Part shown: positions 61,258-64,000 of the stretch, piece after piece
Layout: the number at the start of each line of letters is the position of its first letter
How positions within the stretch are numbered: the stretch's first letter is position 1
DNA from: Nocardia africana NBRC 100379
Lineage (GTDB): Bacteria > Actinomycetota > Actinomycetes > Mycobacteriales > Mycobacteriaceae
DNA length: 64,000 bases
Assembly (NCBI RefSeq): GCF_001612635.1
Contig: NZ_BDAV01000022.1
Location: forward strand, 34,199-98,198
Direction: 5' to 3'
The notes under the pieces: generated by a model
The model's database searches: none
Seen by the model: only the letters and a program-made list of their open reading frames with translations
Told to the model about the DNA's origin: nothing
Program-made: the position numbers and the translations under genes

Positions 61258-62403
61258 TCACCCGTGCCGATGGACAGCTTCCCACGACGGGAACGGATCG
61301 GGGTAGCTTGCCCACATCGGCGGCCCCGCAGCAAATTCGGCCTCGGTCAGCAAGGCGTCATCCAGCAACTTCCGTACCCGGTCCCGGTCGAGCTTCACGC
61401 CGATCAGCACGATCTCCTGCCCCGGCGGAGTGTCCAGCGACGACCACCACGCCGCGGGTTCGAACGTCAGGTTGGGGCCGGCCTGCGACCAGATCGCGGC
61501 CAGCTCCGGCCGGGTGGCGAACCAGCAGAAACCCTTGCTGCGCAGAAGCCCTCGGAGTTGATTCAACGCCGCGTCCAGACGTTCGGGATGAAACGGACGA
61601 TCGGCGATGTAGGTGAGACTGCCGATGCCGTACTCCTCGGTTTCGGGAGTATGACCGCCGGCGAGCTCTTCTTCCCACCCCGCGGTTTCAGCGGCCGCGG
61701 ACGGATCGTAGAGGCCGGTGTCGAGCACTTCGGACAGCTGGACCCGACCGTGCTGGGCGCGGATGATCCGTGCGGAAGGATTCATCCGGCGCACCGTAGC
61801 CTCGACGGTGCCCACAGCATTGGCGCTCACCAAATCCGTCTTGCCGATGATCACCACATCGGCGAATTCCACCTGATCCACCAGCAGGTCGGCGATGGAA
61901 CGCGAGTCACCTTCTCCTGCTTGGAGTTTTCGCTCCGCCAACGACTCGCCGCGCACGATCTCGGCCAAGAAGGTGCTCGCGTCGACCACGGTGACCATGG
62001 TGTCCACACGCGCGTAGTCCCCGAGCTTGAAACCGTTGTCGAACTCCCACTCGAAGGTCGCCGCCACCGGCATCGGCTCCGAGATCCCGCTGGACTCGAT
62101 CACCAACTGATCGAACCGTCCGTCCCGGGCGAGTCGGCCCACCGCCTCGATCAGATCCTCTCGCAACGTGCAGCAGATACAACCATTGGTCAGCTCGACC
62201 AACTTCTCCTGCGTACGGTCCAGATGCCCCTGCCCCGCTACCAACGCCGCATCGATGTTCACCTCACTCATGTCGTTCACGATCACCGCGACCCTCCTGC
62301 CCTCCCGGTTGGCCAGGATGTGATTCAGCAACGTCGTCTTGCCCGCCCCCAGGAACCCGGACAACACGGTCACCGGCAAACGCTCACCTATCGAAGCTTT
62401 CAT
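61258..62403 (-). CDS. COG0523/CobW-family GTPase, zinc-type metallochaperone
   Basis: This 381-aa GTPase has Walker A GFLGAGKTTLLNHILANREG, the metal-binding motif NGCICCTLREDL (CxCC), ESSGISEP, switch and GKTDLV motifs, and a C-terminal CobW_C domain with FCWFATRP. Members under Zur control are thought to deliver zinc to apo-enzymes during deficiency. A Zur-type box ends 9 bp from the ATG at 62403. No ribosome-binding site is visible there, so a leaderless mRNA is possible; ATG codons inside the box would add only about 8 residues. Confidence 0.9.
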   Translation of the reverse strand: MKASIGERLPVTVLSGFLGAGKTTLLNHILANREGRRVAVIVNDMSEVNIDAALVAGQGHLDRTQEKLVELTNGCICCTLREDLIEAVGRLARDGRFDQLVIESSGISEPMPVAATFEWEFDNGFKLGDYARVDTMVTVVDASTFLAEIVRGESLAERKLQAGEGDSRSIADLLVDQVEFADVVIIGKTDLVSANAVGTVEATVRRMNPSARIIRAQHGRVQLSEVLDTGLYDPSAAAETAGWEEELAGGHTPETEEYGIGSLTYIADRPFHPERLDAALNQLRGLLRSKGFCWFATRPELAAIWSQAGPNLTFEPAAWWSSLDTPPGQEIVLIGVKLDRDRVRKLLDDALLTEAEFAAGPPMWASYPDPFPSWEAVHRHG

Positions 62404-62411
62404 ACCGCTAA

Positions 62412-62426
62412 TGATAATCATTTTCA
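62412..62426. promoter_or_regulatory. Zur-type box between the GTPase and ferric-reductase-like genes
   Basis: TGATAATCATTTTCA, with flanking TAA and TAA, matches the actinobacterial Zur consensus almost perfectly. It lies 9 bp upstream of the GTPase start codon and about 140 bp upstream of the divergent ferric-reductase-like gene. This is the strongest box of the window. Confidence 0.82.
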
Positions 62427-62563
62427 TAATGCGTGAGGCGCCGCCCCCAGGGGTAGCCGATCGACACTCCGGCGCGAGACCGTCAGTGGCCGTTCGCGGT
62501 GGATTAGCGTGGACCGGGTGCCTTGCGGGCACAGCCGAACATCCCACCGATCGGGAGGTAGCG

Positions 62564-63880
62564 GTGTCTGTGGTGGTTCGTGGCGTCGGATGGATCGCCC
62601 TGTATGTGGCAGTGGCCGTAGTACCCCTGGTGTTCGCCGTGGTCGGCCCGGTCGCGGGCGGGCGAGGTTTCTGGGTGGAGTTCTCGGTGGCGCTGGGATT
62701 CGTCGGAATGTCGATGCTCGGTGCGCAATTCGCACTCGTCGCCCGGTTCCGCGCTGTCGCGGCGCCCTTCGGCGAGGACGCCCTCGTGCAGTTCCACCGC
62801 CAGATCTCCTATGTGGCACTGGCATTCATCCTGGCTCATCCGATCCTGCTGCAGATCGGAGGCATCGACATCGCGGCATTGCTGAACCTCGCCGAGGCAC
62901 CCTGGCGTGCCCGCTGCGCCGTCGCATCCACCGTGTTGCTGCTGATCGTCGTCGCGACCTCGGTGTGGCGGCAACGACTGCGGATCCGCTACGAGACATG
63001 GCAATTGGCACACGGTGTGCTGTCGGTGGCCGTGGTCGGGCTGGCGCTGGCCCATATGGCGCTGGTCGGCTACTACCTCGACTCGGCTTGGAAGGTCTGG
63101 TTGTGGTCGGTGATGACGGTCGCGCTGGTGGGTCTGCTGGTATGGGTGCGAGTGGTCGCACCGATCCGGCGGTTGCGGCGGCCGTGGCGCGTCGACCGGG
63201 TCACCGCCGAGCGTGGTGACGCCTGGACCCTGAGCCTGGTCCCGGTCGGTCACGACGGATTACGTTTCGCTCCTGGACAATTCGGGTGGCTGACCGTCGA
63301 TCGGTCGCCCTTCGCCGTCACCGCGCACCCGTTCTCGTTCTCCTCCAGCGCCGAAGACCACGACCGCGTCCAGATCACGATCAAGGCCCTCGGTGATTTC
63401 ACCTCCACCGTCGCCGACATCACCCCCGGCACCCGCGCCTACCTCGACGGTCCGCACGGAGTGTTCACCCCCGACCGCAACGAAGGGCCGGGATTCGTGC
63501 TGATCGCCGGCGGCGTCGGCATCACGCCGATGGTCTCGATCCTGCGCACCATGGCCGACCGCGGCGACCGCCGACCGTTCCTCCTGATCTACGCGATGCG
63601 CACCACCGCCGACCGAACCTTCGCCGACGAGATCACGACGCTGACCCGGCGCCTGGACCTCACCGTGGTGCCGGTCGTGCAGGACCCCGCCCCCGGCTGG
63701 GACGGCGAGAGCGGATTCGTCGATCGGACCCTGCTCCAGCGACACCTACCCGACCGGCACTCGCGGCAGCAGTACTTCATCTGCGGGCCGATGCCGATGG
63801 TCACCGCGGTCGAGGACGCTTTGGCGGCCCTCGACATACCTGCCGACCGCGTTCACACCGAACGCTTCAGTTTCGTCTGA
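62564..63880 (+). CDS. ferric-reductase-like transmembrane flavoprotein
   Basis: This 438-aa protein has an N-terminal membrane domain of about six helices with paired histidines for heme (FHRQISYVALAFILAHPILL; WQLAHGVLSVAVVGLALAHMALVG). The cytosolic ferredoxin-reductase part has HPFSFSS (FAD), VLIAGGVGITPMVSILRTM (NAD) and YFICGPMPMVTAVEDAL. It resembles actinobacterial ferric reductases/NADPH-oxidase-like proteins. GTG 62564 follows GGGAGG. It diverges from the Zur-type GTPase gene and could share its box. Reduction of ferric or metal-metallophore complexes is a possible role. Confidence 0.87.
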   Translation: MSVVVRGVGWIALYVAVAVVPLVFAVVGPVAGGRGFWVEFSVALGFVGMSMLGAQFALVARFRAVAAPFGEDALVQFHRQISYVALAFILAHPILLQIGGIDIAALLNLAEAPWRARCAVASTVLLLIVVATSVWRQRLRIRYETWQLAHGVLSVAVVGLALAHMALVGYYLDSAWKVWLWSVMTVALVGLLVWVRVVAPIRRLRRPWRVDRVTAERGDAWTLSLVPVGHDGLRFAPGQFGWLTVDRSPFAVTAHPFSFSSSAEDHDRVQITIKALGDFTSTVADITPGTRAYLDGPHGVFTPDRNEGPGFVLIAGGVGITPMVSILRTMADRGDRRPFLLIYAMRTTADRTFADEITTLTRRLDLTVVPVVQDPAPGWDGESGFVDRTLLQRHLPDRHSRQQYFICGPMPMVTAVEDALAALDIPADRVHTERFSFV

Positions 63881-63895
63881 CCCGGGAGCCCGACC

Positions 63896-63985
63896 GTGCG
63901 ACACACCTACACCACCCGCGCCGTCTGGGTGATCACCGCCGTACTCCTCGCCGCCTGCGTGTGGTTCGCCCTCGCAATGCGATAA
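63896..63985 (+). CDS. 29-aa single-span membrane peptide
   Basis: GTG at 63896, 15 bp after the ferric-reductase-like stop and with GGGAG 7 bp upstream, opens a 29-codon frame ending in TAA. Residues 8-28 (RAVWVITAVLLAACVWFALAM) are hydrophobic, with basic ends. This fits a small membrane subunit or accessory peptide co-translated with the reductase. No family is recognised. Confidence 0.5.
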   Translation: MRHTYTTRAVWVITAVLLAACVWFALAMR

Positions 63986-64000
63986 ACCAGCAGCCGTGAC

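Overview
The window is high-GC actinobacterial DNA with no rRNA, tRNA, phage, IS or CRISPR. Several features point to a mycolic-acid actinomycete, most likely Nocardia or a close relative: a fused HadA/HadB-type dehydratase, a mycolic-acid cyclopropane-synthase-like methyltransferase, a PknK-like kinase/LuxR regulator and a DUF3263-like protein. The species cannot be fixed from sequence alone.

Positions 1-20,400 hold a catabolic island for a CoA-activated substrate that I cannot name. It contains NIPSNAP, two intact SDRs, a flavin reductase, two paralogous HSL-type esterases, an acetyl-CoA-synthetase-like ligase, two overlapping acyl-CoA dehydrogenases, a zinc-free MDR reductase, a SnoaL-like protein and a VOC protein. 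Seven copies of one 18-bp imperfect palindrome (CTAGATAGATTGATCTAG and variants) lie at the promoters. They define a local regulon, most simply that of the TetR protein at 500-1138. A second TetR, a PucR-type regulator and a 1077-aa kinase-ATPase-LuxR protein share the region. SDR remnants (7583-8002 and 8142-8195) show past deletions.

Positions 20,600-31,000 hold an MDR oxidoreductase, a PNPOx-like protein and a 2349-aa NRPS (C-A-PCP-C-A-PCP-TE). Its two A domains have almost identical specificity residues. The NRPS overlaps a small protein of DUF6875 type and faces a divergent LCM-type methyltransferase. Positions 31,200-37,600 hold a large LuxR regulator, a broken thiamine-diphosphate decarboxylase gene, a cyclopropane-synthase-like methyltransferase, dodecin, and a winged-helix/membrane-protein pair.

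Positions 37,692-57,947 hold the most notable system, a hybrid NRPS/PKS cluster related in logic to yersiniabactin. Eight minus-strand genes overlap one another. They encode ArCP-Cy-A-PCP (the A-domain residues read as a cysteine code), an OsmC-like protein, KS-AT-ACP-Cy-PCP-Cy*-PCP-TE with no A domain, a methyltransferase, an HsaA-like flavin monooxygenase, an NRPS-type methyltransferase, a FAD oxidase fused to a C-methyltransferase, and a HadAB-like dehydratase. An aldo-keto reductase and a methyltransferase are divergent. The 114-bp divergent promoter region carries a Fur/Zur-type palindrome.

Positions 58,000-64,000 form a zinc-homeostasis island: TIGR03943/permease pair, a protein with 27 histidines in 100 residues, a Fur-family (Zur-like) regulator, a COG0523 GTPase and a ferric-reductase-like flavoprotein, with further Zur-type boxes. 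The adjacency and shared box type suggest that the NRPS/PKS cluster makes a zinc-responsive thiazoline metallophore. This is inference. No salicylate synthase or aryl-AMP ligase is in the window, so the starter must come from elsewhere.
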